NCBI GenBank assembly: GCA_030745875.1
Contig: JASLNT010000085.1
Location: forward strand, 32,092 to 96,091
Reading direction: 5' to 3'
Length of the DNA stretch: 64,000 nt
From: Phycisphaerae bacterium
GTDB lineage: Bacteria; Planctomycetota; Phycisphaerae; SM23-33
A program made the position numbers and the translations under genes. Under the pieces are notes generated by a model. It was not told the origin of the DNA. It saw only the letters and a list, made by a program, of their open reading frames with translations, and did no database searches. Positions 18,212-27,934 of this stretch are shown piece after piece (the stretch's first letter is position 1; each line of letters opens with the position of its first letter).

Positions 18212-19017
18212 GAGTCTGTCGGCAGACCAAGAGTCTTTGCGGCGTTGGCGCCCAGGATCATCTCAAGCTCATCAGGCCTCAAGTCGAGTTGCTCCAGCTT
18301 GCGCCTCTGTTCGACCGGGCTGGACCATGGCCAATCCGTACCGAACAGAATCTTGTCGATCCCGTGCCTCCGAAAGAGTTCAACCTCGCGCTGCGGGTCC
18401 AGATAATTCAACGTGAACGACATTTCCATAGGACAGTGTTTCTTCCCAATCAAATGCTGCTCCGACTCGTCCCACATTCGCCATCCTCCCAGGTGCGTGC
18501 AGATAAGTCTGAGATTCGGGAATCTCTCGATCACGCGGGCGATTCTTTCCGGCGCCGCACGGTGCACATCGTCGGGCGCCGCAGTGTCGCGCCCGCAATG
18601 AGGCGTAACGATCAGCCCGGTTTCGGACGCCGCTGCGTATATCCCGTCAAGAATCGGATCGTCGACGCAGTAATCCTGGTATACCGAATGCATCTTTATG
18701 CCCGGAATTCCGGCGTCAACGATGCGCCTGACCCAATCGGCGGCGTCAGGGCTGGCCGGATGAACCGACGCAAACGGAACGATCCGTTCGCTGCGGATGC
18801 TGCAGCACCAACGAAGGATGCCCTCGGTGAGTTCGGGGCGAGTAGCGATCGTGCAGATAACCGCAACGTCTATGCCCGCGTCGTCCATCGACTTCAGCCT
18901 GGCGTCGATCGTGCCTGATCCGAAAGCCTTCCAGTCGGCTTTGGCTTCCAGCGCGTCTATCGCCTTGGGCGCAAGTTCGTCTGGGAATGCGTGTGAATGC
19001 ATGTCAACTACTATCAT
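18208..19017 (-). CDS. Amidohydrolase-2 family metal-dependent hydrolase
   Basis: 269 residues from ATG 19017, which begins MIVVDMHSHAF; the longer frame to 19053 adds only non-homologous residues. The family's metal ligands are visible: HSH (residues 7-9), the His in VTPHCG, the His in CTHLGG and the Asp in FGTDWPW. Members are ACMSD-like decarboxylases or lactone hydrolases; the substrate cannot be read from sequence. The catalytic acid and barrel strands look intact. Its terminator side overlaps the convergent DoxX fusion by the stop codons only. Confidence 0.85.
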   Translation of the reverse strand: MIVVDMHSHAFPDELAPKAIDALEAKADWKAFGSGTIDARLKSMDDAGIDVAVICTIATRPELTEGILRWCCSIRSERIVPFASVHPASPDAADWVRRIVDAGIPGIKMHSVYQDYCVDDPILDGIYAAASETGLIVTPHCGRDTAAPDDVHRAAPERIARVIERFPNLRLICTHLGGWRMWDESEQHLIGKKHCPMEMSFTLNYLDPQREVELFRRHGIDKILFGTDWPWSSPVEQRRKLEQLDLRPDELEMILGANAAKTLGLPTDS

Positions 19018-19108
19018 GGCGACAGAGTATAACAGGCCTGAGGCGCGGGGCAAGGTTCGGCCGGGAGGTTTTGACCTGCACGCAAACAGTCAGTACACTT
19101 AGTCGATC

Positions 19109-19888
19109 ATGCCTGAACCTGTAGTATCCATAATAATCCCGCACTACCAGACCGAATCGCTGGCGAGACTTTGTTTGCGGTCCATCCGTCGCTATACCAC
19201 GCAAACGCCCTATGAGGTTATCGTTGTCGACAACGGTTCGGCCGACAAGAAATCGCTGGAATACCTCCGCAGCGTCAAGTGGATCAAACTCATCGAGCGC
19301 ACCGAAGGAATATCCGACAGGCCCGGCGAGGCTCACAAGGAAGCTCTGGACGTCGGAATAGACGCATCGACTGGTGAATTCCTGCTCAGCTTCCACACCG
19401 ACACTATCCCGATAGCCGAAGGCTGGCTGGCTTGGCTGGTCGGAAAGATTGACGCCGACCATCGCATAGGAGCCGCGGGTACATACAAACTCGAACACAA
19501 GAAACTCCTCAAACGCCTGGAACACTGGTTTAAGGCGATGTTGCATCGCGGAGACATCCCTCGGGAAGACAAGCCCTGCATTCGCAGCCATTGCGCATTG
19601 TACCGACGCAGCATAATGGACGAGTTGGGACTGAAGTTCATCAATGAAACTACAGTAACCGGACAGGGCGTGCATTGGGCGATCGAAGACGGCGGATACC
19701 AATCACTGCTGCTAAGTGTCGGCGAGATGCTGCGGTACGTGGTCCATTTGAATCATGGAACAATGGTGCTGCTGCCCGAACTGGGGGCTCGCAAGAGAAC
19801 CATCCGTAAAGGACACGGCAGGATAGGTCGCTTCATGGGCCGGCCGGAAGTCCACGAAATACTGCGGGACGATTCGCTGGACTTGTAA
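19109..19888 (+). CDS. Family 2 glycosyltransferase
   Basis: 259 residues of a GT-A fold. The N-terminus SIIIPHYQTESLARLCLRSI and VIVVDNGSADKKS are the standard nucleotide-sugar binding strands. The divalent-metal motif appears as HTDTIP (about 96-101) instead of a canonical DxD, so metal use is uncertain. The C-terminal part is basic and probably binds the acceptor or membrane surface. No membrane helix is present. It is divergent from the amidohydrolase and followed by glycyl-tRNA synthetase after 62 bases. Confidence 0.8.
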   Translation: MPEPVVSIIIPHYQTESLARLCLRSIRRYTTQTPYEVIVVDNGSADKKSLEYLRSVKWIKLIERTEGISDRPGEAHKEALDVGIDASTGEFLLSFHTDTIPIAEGWLAWLVGKIDADHRIGAAGTYKLEHKKLLKRLEHWFKAMLHRGDIPREDKPCIRSHCALYRRSIMDELGLKFINETTVTGQGVHWAIEDGGYQSLLLSVGEMLRYVVHLNHGTMVLLPELGARKRTIRKGHGRIGRFMGRPEVHEILRDDSLDL

Positions 19889-19950
19889 ATCCCACTCGCC
19901 GGGCATATCATACCGAAATTCGATAATCCAGCTGAAAGCCAACAAAGATT

Positions 19951-21564
19951 ATGACCGACAAGAAAAACGACAGCAGCGACCTGATGGATAAGCTCGTAGC
20001 CATGTGCAAGCGAAGAGGCTTTATCTTCCAGTCATCAGAAATTTATGGCGGAATCGGGGGATTTTGGGACTACGGCCCGCTCGGCGTGGAACTGAAGCGG
20101 AACATTAAATCCGCCTGGTGGGAGGATGTAGTCCGCGCCAACGACAACATTGTCGGTTTGGACTGCTCGATCATAATGAACCCAAAGGTATGGGTGGCTT
20201 CGGGACACGTTGGAGGCTTCTCCGACCCGATGGTCGACTGCAAGGAATGCAAAGCTCGTTTCCGCACGGACAAGATCGCATACGTCTCGGTATCCAAGGG
20301 TGAGAACGTTCTGCTGGAGGCCGCCGTAGAAGCCGACGACGACAACGAAGCCGTCGCCGCCGCAATGGCCGCCGCCAATTCAAAAACGCGACGGCGGATC
20401 GAAAACGCAGGCGATGAACTGAACACCTCGGTGACGTTCCTGAGCAAGATACCCGAAGGCGAAACCGGAAGTTGTCCAAAATGCGGCGGCGAACTCACCG
20501 AGCCTCGCGAATTCAACCTGATGTTCCAGACGTACGTCGGGGCGCTCCAGGACTCCTCGTCTACAGCGTACCTCCGCCCGGAGACCGCACAGGGCATATT
20601 CGCAAATTACAAGAACGTGCTCGACACATCGCGAATGAAGCTGCCCTTCGGAATAGCACAGATCGGAAAGAGTTTTCGCAACGAGATAAACCCGCGAAAC
20701 TACACCTTCCGAAGCCGCGAATTCGAGCAGATGGAAATCGAGTTCTTCTGCCATCCCGACGAGGCCGAAAAGTGGTACGTCTACTGGCGCGACACGCGTT
20801 ACCAGTGGTATATCGATCACGGGCTGCAGTCCGACAAGCTGCATCTGCGCGATCACGATCCGGACGAGCTGGCGCACTACGCTCGCGGATGCGCCGACGT
20901 AGAGTACGCCTTCCCGTTCGGCCAGAGTGAACTTGAGGGGATCGCCAACCGCACCGACTTCGACCTGAAGGCCCACCAGGAACATTCCGGAAGAGACATG
21001 ACGTACTTCGAAGATGAACTCTGGAAGACCGAGGCGGAGAAGTATTCGGCCGACAAGTTCGACGGCGACAAGAAAGCCGCCAAGAAAGCCGCCGAAGAGG
21101 CCAAATCCGCCATGCCCTACCGCTTCACACCGTATGTGATCGAACCGTCGGGGGGCGTGGATCGTGCGACATTGGCGTTCCTGTGTGAAGCTTACACAGA
21201 AGACGAAGCCCCCGACGAGAACGGTCAGATGCAGAAACGCGTGGTGTTGAAGCTGCATCCGCGATTCGCGCCGATCAAGATTGCGGTCTTCCCGCTGGTC
21301 AAAAAAGACGGACTGCCCGAAATCGCCCACAAAATCCACGCCGAAGCCCAGACTGCCGGACTGGCGAGCTTCTACGACGAGAAAGGCGCCGTCGGAAGAC
21401 GGTATAGACGACAGGATGAAGTCGGCACGCCGTTCTGCGTAACTGTAGACGGACAAACGCTTGAGGATCAGACCGTAACGGTGCGCGATCGCGACACACT
21501 CGCCCAAAACCGTGTTCCGATCGACGAGGTCGTAAACTACGTGCGACAGCGAATAATCAAGTAG
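19951..21564 (+). CDS. glyQS: Glycyl-tRNA synthetase, alpha2 (single-chain) type
   Basis: 537-residue class II synthetase that charges tRNA-Gly. N-terminal SSEIYGGIGGFWDYGPLGVE is diagnostic of the dimeric GlyRS found in eukaryotes, archaea and some bacteria. Motif 2 (FGIAQIGKSFRNEI) and REFEQMEIEFF are intact, as is the YLRPETAQGIF block. Two Cys pairs (CKEC near 92, CPKCGG near 176) suggest a zinc site, with an Ala/Asp-rich insertion between them. Residues about 430-537 are the HGTP anticodon-binding domain. No T-box leader is apparent in the short upstream gap. Confidence 0.95.
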   Translation: MTDKKNDSSDLMDKLVAMCKRRGFIFQSSEIYGGIGGFWDYGPLGVELKRNIKSAWWEDVVRANDNIVGLDCSIIMNPKVWVASGHVGGFSDPMVDCKECKARFRTDKIAYVSVSKGENVLLEAAVEADDDNEAVAAAMAAANSKTRRRIENAGDELNTSVTFLSKIPEGETGSCPKCGGELTEPREFNLMFQTYVGALQDSSSTAYLRPETAQGIFANYKNVLDTSRMKLPFGIAQIGKSFRNEINPRNYTFRSREFEQMEIEFFCHPDEAEKWYVYWRDTRYQWYIDHGLQSDKLHLRDHDPDELAHYARGCADVEYAFPFGQSELEGIANRTDFDLKAHQEHSGRDMTYFEDELWKTEAEKYSADKFDGDKKAAKKAAEEAKSAMPYRFTPYVIEPSGGVDRATLAFLCEAYTEDEAPDENGQMQKRVVLKLHPRFAPIKIAVFPLVKKDGLPEIAHKIHAEAQTAGLASFYDEKGAVGRRYRRQDEVGTPFCVTVDGQTLEDQTVTVRDRDTLAQNRVPIDEVVNYVRQRIIK

Positions 21565-21667
21565 CCTCCCCGGCCTGGATCAGGTAGAAGCCGCGATTAG
21601 AGTGTTGACACCATCGCAACGGGAAGTATTATCAGGAGAGAATATCTTCTGTAGAAAGGAATCCGCC

Positions 21668-22102
21668 ATGAAGAATGTCAAGTACGCCGCACTCGTCGCC
21701 CTGCTCATCTCGTCAATGACGGCCGGTTGCAACAACGGTTGGAACCCGTTCAGAAAAAAGCCCGTCACGCCCGATCCGCCCGTTGTCAATGTTGCGACAA
21801 TGGATAACACGGCATTGGATTCCGGTCCGATCCGCCCCACTCCGCTGGACACCACCAAGGTCTCTACAGGCGCAGACACCGCTTTGACTTCAGGCGGAGG
21901 CGCAGATCCTATCACCGTCGATCCGCCGACGCCTCCGACCACCGGCGCCACATACACTATCAAGAAGAAGGACACGCTCTGGTCGATCTCGACGACATAC
22001 CTCGGTAGCGGAAAGCGGTGGCCTGAGATTGTCTCGGCTAATCCCGGTCTCGATCCGAAGAAGCTCCCGATCGGAAAGACCATCAAGATACCGCCCAAAT
22101 AG
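21668..22102 (+). CDS. LysM-domain lipoprotein
   Basis: 144 residues from ATG 21668, supported by AGAAAGGA just upstream and by the lipoprotein signal MKNVKYAALVALLISSMTAGC with Cys21. A Pro/Thr-rich linker of about 70 residues leads to a C-terminal LysM module (YTIKKKDTLWSISTTYLGSG, then WPEIVSANPGL and LPIGKTIKIPP). LysM binds peptidoglycan or other GlcNAc polymers, so the protein likely tethers the outer membrane or envelope to the wall. It sits 36 bases before recG, but their co-transcription has no functional logic. Confidence 0.85.
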   Translation: MKNVKYAALVALLISSMTAGCNNGWNPFRKKPVTPDPPVVNVATMDNTALDSGPIRPTPLDTTKVSTGADTALTSGGGADPITVDPPTPPTTGATYTIKKKDTLWSISTTYLGSGKRWPEIVSANPGLDPKKLPIGKTIKIPPK

Positions 22103-22137
22103 CACTAACCCTGCAACGCTGAAACATCGAGCTGACA

Positions 22138-24213
22138 TTGGCCCTACTTGAACTGACTACGGACGTTAGTTCCATAAAGGGCGTAGGGCCTGCATGGGCC
22201 CGTAAGCTCACGGAACTTGGAATCAAAACGGTAGAGGATCTGCTCCTGCACTTCCCCTTCCGTTTTGATTTGCGCAAACAGGCCCAACCGATCGGATCGC
22301 TCCTGGGAACGGAGGCCTCGGCTACAGTGGCCGGGCAGGTTCTCTCGGTCAAGGAAAACCGCTTCGGACGCAGACCGTTCTTCCAGGCCGAAATCGGCGA
22401 CGAGACCGGTTCGGTGCTGATCAAGTGGTTCGGCGGCGGATATCTCCGCGACAAGATTAACCGCGACACGCAACTGGCCGTCAGCGGGAAAGTCAACGTA
22501 TACCGCAAGCAATTGCAATTCGTAAATCCGCAGTTCCAGATTCTCTACGCTTCGTCTGAAACCGACCTTCAGCGCGACGAACTCATGCCGGTTTATCCCG
22601 CAGGCAGACAGCTCAGCAGCCGCATGATCGGCTCGGTCGTAAAACGCGTACTCGACCAGACCGAGAGACTCATCCCGCGTTGGTTCGATGCTGAGTATCT
22701 CGAGCAAAGAGGGATGATGTCGCGACCGGCTGCTGTCGGAGCGATGCACAAGCCCGAAGAACGAGACCACTGGGCGCAAGCCCGCCGCCGAATCGCATAC
22801 GACGAATGCCTGATAATGCAACTGGGCATCGCGCTGATGCGAATGCGACAGATCAGCCGCCCGGCCCACCCGCTGGCCAACTCCGAACTTATCGACCAGC
22901 GAATACGCGCCAGGTTCCCGTTCCCGCTTACCGAGGCGCAGGATCGAGCGGTCGCTGAAATCGTCGCCGACATCGCCCGCGACAGGCCAATGAACCGCCT
23001 GCTGCAGGGTGACGTGGGATCGGGCAAAACGGTAGTGGCGCTGTACGCGGCGCTGCTGGCGATCGCACGCGGAAAGCAGGCGGCGATAATGGCGCCCACG
23101 GAAATACTCGCAACCCAGCACTACAACAAGATTTGCGACTACCTCGAAGGGTCGCGTGTTCGCATCGCCCTGTTGGTCGGCAGGCAGAAACCAGCCGAAC
23201 GTCAGGAGATACTCGAGGGCCTGGCGGCTGGGGAGATCGACATTGTCGTCGGAACGCACGCACTGATAAGCGATGGCGTGAAATTCTCGGACCTTGCGCT
23301 GGTTGTTGTTGACGAACAGCATCGATTCGGCGTGACCCAGCGAACGAGCATTCGCGGAAAGGGGTTTGCACCGCATTACCTGGTGATGACCGCCACTCCC
23401 ATCCCGCGAACGCTTGGTCTTACGGTCTTCGGCGACCTGGACGTTTCGGTGATAGACGCCCTCCCTCCCGGACGGGGCGAAACCGAAACGATGTGCGTGT
23501 CCCACGAACAAATGCCCAAGGTGCTCGAAAGCGTCAAGAAAGAACTCGACGCCGGACGCCAGGCGTACTTCATCTATCCCCTGGTCAATCCATCCCCGGA
23601 GCTGGAACTCACGGCCGCCGAAGACGCCTACCGCGACCTCGCCGGCGGACCGCTGAAGGATTACAAACTCGCGCTGATCCACGGGCAGATGAAACCCACC
23701 GACAAGAACGCCGCAATGGCCGGTTTTCGCCAAGGCGAAATACAGGCCCTGATCGCCTCGGTCGTAGTTGAAGTGGGCCTGGATGTTCCGTCAGCCAGCG
23801 TAATGGTCATAACCCACGCCGAACGCTTCGGGCTTGCCCAACTGCACCAACTCCGCGGGCGAGTCGGACGAGGAAGCGACGACGCGGTCTGCATACTTGT
23901 CGCATCTCCGACAACCGAGGACGCAAAGCGGCGCCTGAAGGTGCTGGTGGACACCAACGATGGTTTCCAAGTCGCTGAAGAGGACCTGAGAATCCGAGGT
24001 CCGGGCGAGATCTTCGGGACCCGCCAACACGGGCTTCCCGAACTGAAAGTCGCCGACCTGATCGAAGACTTTGAGCTGTTGCGCCTGGCCAGACGGGATG
24101 CCTTTGCAATAGTCCGCGAGGATCCGGGCTTGAACGCCCCGCACCACCAGCAACTCCGCCGCGAAGTTGTTAAGGCGTATGCGGGCAAGCTTAATCTGCT
24201 GTCAGGAGCGTGA
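22138..24213 (+). CDS. recG: ATP-dependent DNA helicase RecG
   Basis: 691 residues, normal for RecG, which regresses stalled replication forks and branch-migrates Holliday junctions. The N-terminus has a helix-hairpin-helix-like GVGPAWARKLTELG and an OB wedge domain (about 60-150). The helicase core shows Walker A GDVGSGKT near 290, DEQH near 390, MTATPIPRT, and the C-terminal RecA lobe with HGQM and QLRGRVGRG. Translation begins at TTG 22138; no upstream in-frame ATG improves the homology. The next gene has its own promoter. Confidence 0.95.
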   Translation: MALLELTTDVSSIKGVGPAWARKLTELGIKTVEDLLLHFPFRFDLRKQAQPIGSLLGTEASATVAGQVLSVKENRFGRRPFFQAEIGDETGSVLIKWFGGGYLRDKINRDTQLAVSGKVNVYRKQLQFVNPQFQILYASSETDLQRDELMPVYPAGRQLSSRMIGSVVKRVLDQTERLIPRWFDAEYLEQRGMMSRPAAVGAMHKPEERDHWAQARRRIAYDECLIMQLGIALMRMRQISRPAHPLANSELIDQRIRARFPFPLTEAQDRAVAEIVADIARDRPMNRLLQGDVGSGKTVVALYAALLAIARGKQAAIMAPTEILATQHYNKICDYLEGSRVRIALLVGRQKPAERQEILEGLAAGEIDIVVGTHALISDGVKFSDLALVVVDEQHRFGVTQRTSIRGKGFAPHYLVMTATPIPRTLGLTVFGDLDVSVIDALPPGRGETETMCVSHEQMPKVLESVKKELDAGRQAYFIYPLVNPSPELELTAAEDAYRDLAGGPLKDYKLALIHGQMKPTDKNAAMAGFRQGEIQALIASVVVEVGLDVPSASVMVITHAERFGLAQLHQLRGRVGRGSDDAVCILVASPTTEDAKRRLKVLVDTNDGFQVAEEDLRIRGPGEIFGTRQHGLPELKVADLIEDFELLRLARRDAFAIVREDPGLNAPHHQQLRREVVKAYAGKLNLLSGA

Positions 24214-24263
24214 ATTCGAACCTGCGACGCCGACACAGCCAATCAATATGTTCTTACTGGGAT

Positions 24264-24292
24264 TTGACCGGAGCGGTTCCGGGCGATAGTAT
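24264..24292 (+). promoter_or_regulatory. Candidate promoter of the hisI-ktrBA operon
   Basis: TTGACC (24264-24269, five of six to the -35 consensus), exactly 17 bases, then TAGTAT (24287-24292, four of six). It lies 55 bases before the GTG of hisI. Confidence 0.45.
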
Positions 24293-24346
24293 GCGGACAT
24301 TCGTCGTAGAATACTTGAAAACTCAACATCCGCAAGGAGCCGAATC

Positions 24347-24745
24347 GTGGAAATAACGCAAGAAACGCTCGACGGTCTGAAATTTGACGCACAGGGGTTG
24401 ATACCCGCGGTGGTCGTGGACGCCGAGACCAACGAAGTGTTGATGGTCGCCTACATGAACGCCGATTCACTGGCTGACACGGTAAAAACCGGCAAGACGC
24501 ACTTCTGGTCCCGCAGCCGTCAGAAGTATTGGATGAAAGGCGAAAGCTCGGGGCACACCCAGGAAGTCAAGGGCATATACACCGACTGCGACGTCGACAC
24601 TCTCGTGGTGGCGGTGACCCAGAGCGGTGCGGCCTGCCACAACGGTTACCGATCGTGCTTCTACCGCAAACTAAGCGACTCCGGCCAGTTCGAGGTCGTG
24701 GCTGAAAGAATATTCGATCCCGACGAGGTATACGGCAAGAAATGA
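24347..24745 (+). CDS. hisI: Phosphoribosyl-AMP cyclohydrolase
   Basis: Third step of histidine synthesis: opens the adenine ring of phosphoribosyl-AMP. 132 residues, a stand-alone HisI without the HisE pyrophosphohydrolase domain. The metal site is intact: TDCDVDTL and the downstream [12 protein letters not shown], with the conserved Cys residues; [16 protein letters not shown] is also standard. GTG start with AAGGAG (24334-24339) seven bases upstream. The TGA is followed immediately by the ATG of the potassium transporter gene, an odd operon partner. Confidence 0.95.
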   Translation: MEITQETLDGLKFDAQGLIPAVVVDAETNEVLMVAYMNADSLADTVKTGKTHFWSRSRQKYWMKGESSGHTQEVKGIYTDCDVDTLVVAVTQSGAACHNGYRSCFYRKLSDSGQFEVVAERIFDPDEVYGKK

Positions 24746-26656
24746 ATGGATGAACTGCTTGTTCCATCTTCTCCCAACGATCGTAACGGCCGACCCTGGT
24801 TGGCGGTGATGAATGTCATTCTGGCTTCGGCTGGGATTATTGCAATCGCGGCGTTGGTGCTTGAATACGGTTTCGGGCGGAATCCCCCGATCGAAGTGTT
24901 CTGGCTGCACGTAATCCAGAGCGCGGTGGTGGCGGTGTTCGTCGCCGATCGCGTCATCCGGGTCGTTCTGGCCCGAGACCATCTGCAGTACTTGCGAGAG
25001 AACTGGACGGACTTTGCGCTGATGGGGGTCGCGGTGGTCGTCTTGGCGGGTTTCGCACGCTCTGGCGAAGTTCTGTCGGCCGGGGCCATGTACGTTATCG
25101 TCACGCAGGTGTATATCCTGGCGGCGTTGATAATTCGCGGGGTGAATGTAAATCTCCGATTCGCCGACAGCGGAATTCATCCCGCCAGGCTGCTTGTGGG
25201 GAGTTTCCTGTTCATGTGCCTGGTGGGTTCGGGTTTGCTGATGCTTCCGGCGGCGATTGCTGAAGGCGAATGGATGCGGTGGTATTATCTCGATTCGCTG
25301 TTCACCGCAACCAGCGCCACATGCGTAACAGGTCTCGTGGTCAAGGGCACCGGAAGCACGTTCACGCCTTTCGGACAGGCCGTTATCCTTGGCCTGATCC
25401 AGCTCGGCGGACTCGGGATCATGATGTTCGGCACGGTCATGGCGATGATGGTCGGGAAAATGCTGTCGCTGAAGGGCACCGACACGCTGGGGCAAATGTT
25501 AAACACCAACCAGATCGGACGGATCGCCCGAGTCGCCCGTTTCGTTCTCATCGCCACGTTCAGCCTGGAACTGATCGGAGCCCTGCTGATGTTTCCGATG
25601 TTCCTTAACGCCAATGGGAACAGCGGATCGCCGCTGACGGCCCCCCAGGCCATGTGGTACAGCGTGTTTCACAGCGTATCGGCGTTCTGTAATGCGGGGT
25701 TCTCGTTGTACGACAAGAACCTGATGGCTGGAGTGGGCGACGGATGGGCGGCGTTGCGGGACAGATGGCAGATGATGGGCGTTATATCGCCTCTGATCAT
25801 CCTGGGCGGGTTGGGTTTCCCCGTTCTCCAGGACATCGGAAAATGGTTCGGGGATGTGTTCGGGCGCATACGAAGAGCAATGCGAGGCAAGTGGTCTATG
25901 GACTTCTCGCCCCTGCCCCGCAAACGCCTGACGCTTCATTCGAAGATCGTGCTGTCGACTACGGTGATACTGCTGGTCTGGGGAGCGGTGATCCTGTGGG
26001 CGGTGGAGACCGTGGAGGCTCCAAGACCATTTACGCCCGGGCGGGACCCGAATGATCCGGCGGTTGTATCGGACAGCTGGCGCAGCAGCTCCAATATGTC
26101 CAAGGCGAAGGAATCGATCTTCGCGTCAATTACAGCCAGGACGGCCGGCTTCAACACGATAGACATGAACCAGTTGTCGGACGGGGGCAAGCTGTGGATG
26201 TGCGGTCTTATGACCATCGGAGGCAGCCCGGCGAGCACGGCTGGCGGAATGAAAACCGTTACGCTGGCGATACTCGTGCTGGTGGCTTGCAGCGTGCTGC
26301 GAAACCGGAATGAGTTGGAAGTCTATCATCGCAGCGTAACCGTGGACATAATCCGCAAGGTCGTCGCGCTGGCGATTCTCTACATATGCCTTCTCCTGAC
26401 GATCACGCTGCTGCTTTCGATTACAATGGGCGGAACTTACCAATTCATTGATCTGCTGTTTGAATCGTGCAGCGCATGCGGTACGGTGGGACTGTCGACA
26501 GGGGTCACTGAGAAGTTGAACGACCCGGCCAGATGCGTTGTCATGGCGGGCATGTTTATTGGACGACTCGGCCCGCTGACGCTGTTGCTGGCGATGGCGG
26601 GCAGAACCAGACAGACAAAATACTCCTATCCCTCTGAGAACATAATCATCGGGTGA
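24746..26656 (+). CDS. ktrB: TrkH/KtrB-type potassium transporter with N-terminal membrane extension
   Basis: 636-residue integral membrane protein; the core (about 148-630) is a four-repeat K+ channel-like transporter. Four pore loops carry the selectivity Gly: CVTG, CNAGFS, RTAGFN and CGTVGLSTG. The first ~135 residues are extra compared with KtrB: about four hydrophobic helices, one containing VADRVIRVVLARD, with charged residues spaced as in the voltage-sensor-like part of ion channels (inference). The next gene encodes the single-RCK partner, as for Ktr systems. Starts directly after the hisI stop. Confidence 0.9.
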   Translation: MDELLVPSSPNDRNGRPWLAVMNVILASAGIIAIAALVLEYGFGRNPPIEVFWLHVIQSAVVAVFVADRVIRVVLARDHLQYLRENWTDFALMGVAVVVLAGFARSGEVLSAGAMYVIVTQVYILAALIIRGVNVNLRFADSGIHPARLLVGSFLFMCLVGSGLLMLPAAIAEGEWMRWYYLDSLFTATSATCVTGLVVKGTGSTFTPFGQAVILGLIQLGGLGIMMFGTVMAMMVGKMLSLKGTDTLGQMLNTNQIGRIARVARFVLIATFSLELIGALLMFPMFLNANGNSGSPLTAPQAMWYSVFHSVSAFCNAGFSLYDKNLMAGVGDGWAALRDRWQMMGVISPLIILGGLGFPVLQDIGKWFGDVFGRIRRAMRGKWSMDFSPLPRKRLTLHSKIVLSTTVILLVWGAVILWAVETVEAPRPFTPGRDPNDPAVVSDSWRSSSNMSKAKESIFASITARTAGFNTIDMNQLSDGGKLWMCGLMTIGGSPASTAGGMKTVTLAILVLVACSVLRNRNELEVYHRSVTVDIIRKVVALAILYICLLLTITLLLSITMGGTYQFIDLLFESCSACGTVGLSTGVTEKLNDPARCVVMAGMFIGRLGPLTLLLAMAGRTRQTKYSYPSENIIIG

Positions 26657-26660
26657 CACC

Positions 26661-27344
26661 ATGGAACGTTTCGCAGTAATCGGATTGGGCCGCTTCGGAA
26701 TGATGCTGGCCAAACTGCTCGCCCAGGACGGAGCTGACGTTATCGCCGTCGACTCCGACCAGGAATGCGTCGACGCCATTCGCGATCATGTATCGCTGGC
26801 GGTTTGCCTGGACGCAACCAACGCCGACGCACTGAGAAGCCAGGGCATCGACAAAGTCGACGTAGCCGTCGTCGGAGTGGGAGAATCGTTCGAAAACAGC
26901 GTCCTGGCGACCGTGACTCTCAAAGAACTCAATGTTCCCACGGTGATCAGTCGCGCCACCAGCCGCGTGCGGGCTGAAATCCTCGCGCGCGTCGGAGCAG
27001 ACGACGTGGTGAATCCGGAGAAAGAATCCGCACAGCGGTGGAAGAACCGCCTGATGGCTCCAAGCATCATGGAACGGATCGAACTGGCTGAAGGAGCCTC
27101 ACTGGTGCAACTCAAAACGCCCAATCGCTTCCACGACAAGACACTGGTGCAACTGGACCTCCGCAAAACGTATCGCGTAAACGTGGTGGCCATCAGGCGC
27201 ACCGTGGAGGAAATCGAAAACGATCAAACTGTCACCAAACAGTTCCTCATATCGGTTCCCGCCGGAGACACGGTTATTAAGAAAGGCGATGTCCTTATCC
27301 TGATCGGTACGGATGAAGCGATCGAGAATCTTCCGGCAAATTGA
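26661..27344 (+). CDS. ktrA: KtrA/TrkA-type RCK regulatory subunit
   Basis: 227 residues: one RCK N-terminal Rossmann domain (FAVIGLGRFGMMLAKLL, then VIAVDSD) binding ATP/ADP or NAD, followed by a TrkA-C domain (about 140-225). The single-RCK size fits KtrA rather than the double-length TrkA. It forms a cytoplasmic ring that gates the transporter encoded four bases upstream. The start ATG is at 26661, where a short spacer follows the transporter's TGA. Confidence 0.9.
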   Translation: MERFAVIGLGRFGMMLAKLLAQDGADVIAVDSDQECVDAIRDHVSLAVCLDATNADALRSQGIDKVDVAVVGVGESFENSVLATVTLKELNVPTVISRATSRVRAEILARVGADDVVNPEKESAQRWKNRLMAPSIMERIELAEGASLVQLKTPNRFHDKTLVQLDLRKTYRVNVVAIRRTVEEIENDQTVTKQFLISVPAGDTVIKKGDVLILIGTDEAIENLPAN

Positions 27345-27386
27345 CGTTCCCCTATTCACGCCGATGAAACAACAATAAGCAAAAGA

Positions 27387-27416
27387 ACAGCCCGCGGATA
27401 GCTTTTCGCGGGCTGT
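27387..27416 (-). terminator. Bidirectional terminator between ktrA and rpiB
   Basis: Perfect 10-bp stem ACAGCCCGCG (27387-27396) / CGCGGGCTGT (27407-27416), loop of 10. On the minus strand it is followed by TCTTTTGC, which fits an intrinsic terminator for rpiB. On the plus strand it lacks a T-run but can block ktrA read-through. Confidence 0.7.
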
Positions 27417-27440
27417 CGTTACGATCAAGTTTTCGCGTTT

Positions 27441-27932
27441 CTACGCCTCGGCCAGACCGTTGCCTTCGGACACATAACAGTTCGGATCTTCCTGTTCTTC
27501 GATGCAGTTGATCTTTCGAACGCGGCGCTCGTGACGCCCCCCGCCATCGAATTCGGTGTCGATCCAGCTGCATACGATTCGGCGTATAAGTTCGTCGCCA
27601 AGCACGTCGCTTGCAAGGCAGAGTATGTTCGCATTATTGTGCCTGCGCGACATCTGAGCGGTAAGCTCGTCGTGACACAGCGCCGCCCTAACACCGGAGA
27701 CTTTGTTGGCGCAAATGCTCATACCAATTCCGCTACCGCAGACCAGGACCGCAAAGTCGACTTTACCATCGGCCACCGCGCATGCGGCGGGGAAAGCGAC
27801 GTCGGGATAGTCGCAGCTCTTGGAGCTGTTTGTGCCCATGTCGATGACTTCGTGGCTCCGCTCGTTGAGCAGCACCACGATTTTCTCTTTTACTGCATGG
27901 CCGCGATGATCAGCACCCACTGCGATCTTCAT
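27441..27932 (-). CDS. rpiB: Ribose-5-phosphate isomerase B
   Basis: Interconverts ribose-5-phosphate and ribulose-5-phosphate in the non-oxidative pentose phosphate pathway. 163 residues from ATG 27932; AAGGA lies six bases before it, whereas ATG 27938 has no room for a ribosome site. Conserved parts: GADHRGH at the N-terminus, the CGSGIGMSICANKVSGVRAA active-site block (catalytic Cys) and HNNAN. The C-terminus is a little longer than usual. It follows the YrdC-phosphatase fusion gene, whose stop lies at 27935-27937. Confidence 0.95.
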   Translation of the reverse strand: MKIAVGADHRGHAVKEKIVVLLNERSHEVIDMGTNSSKSCDYPDVAFPAACAVADGKVDFAVLVCGSGIGMSICANKVSGVRAALCHDELTAQMSRRHNNANILCLASDVLGDELIRRIVCSWIDTEFDGGGRHERRVRKINCIEEQEDPNCYVSEGNGLAEA

Positions 27933-27934
27933 TG

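Noticed and set aside
22144..23733. 529-codon open frame antisense to recG
   Set aside because: It lies wholly within recG, which has complete helicase motifs; composition is low-information and no ribosome site or domain was seen.
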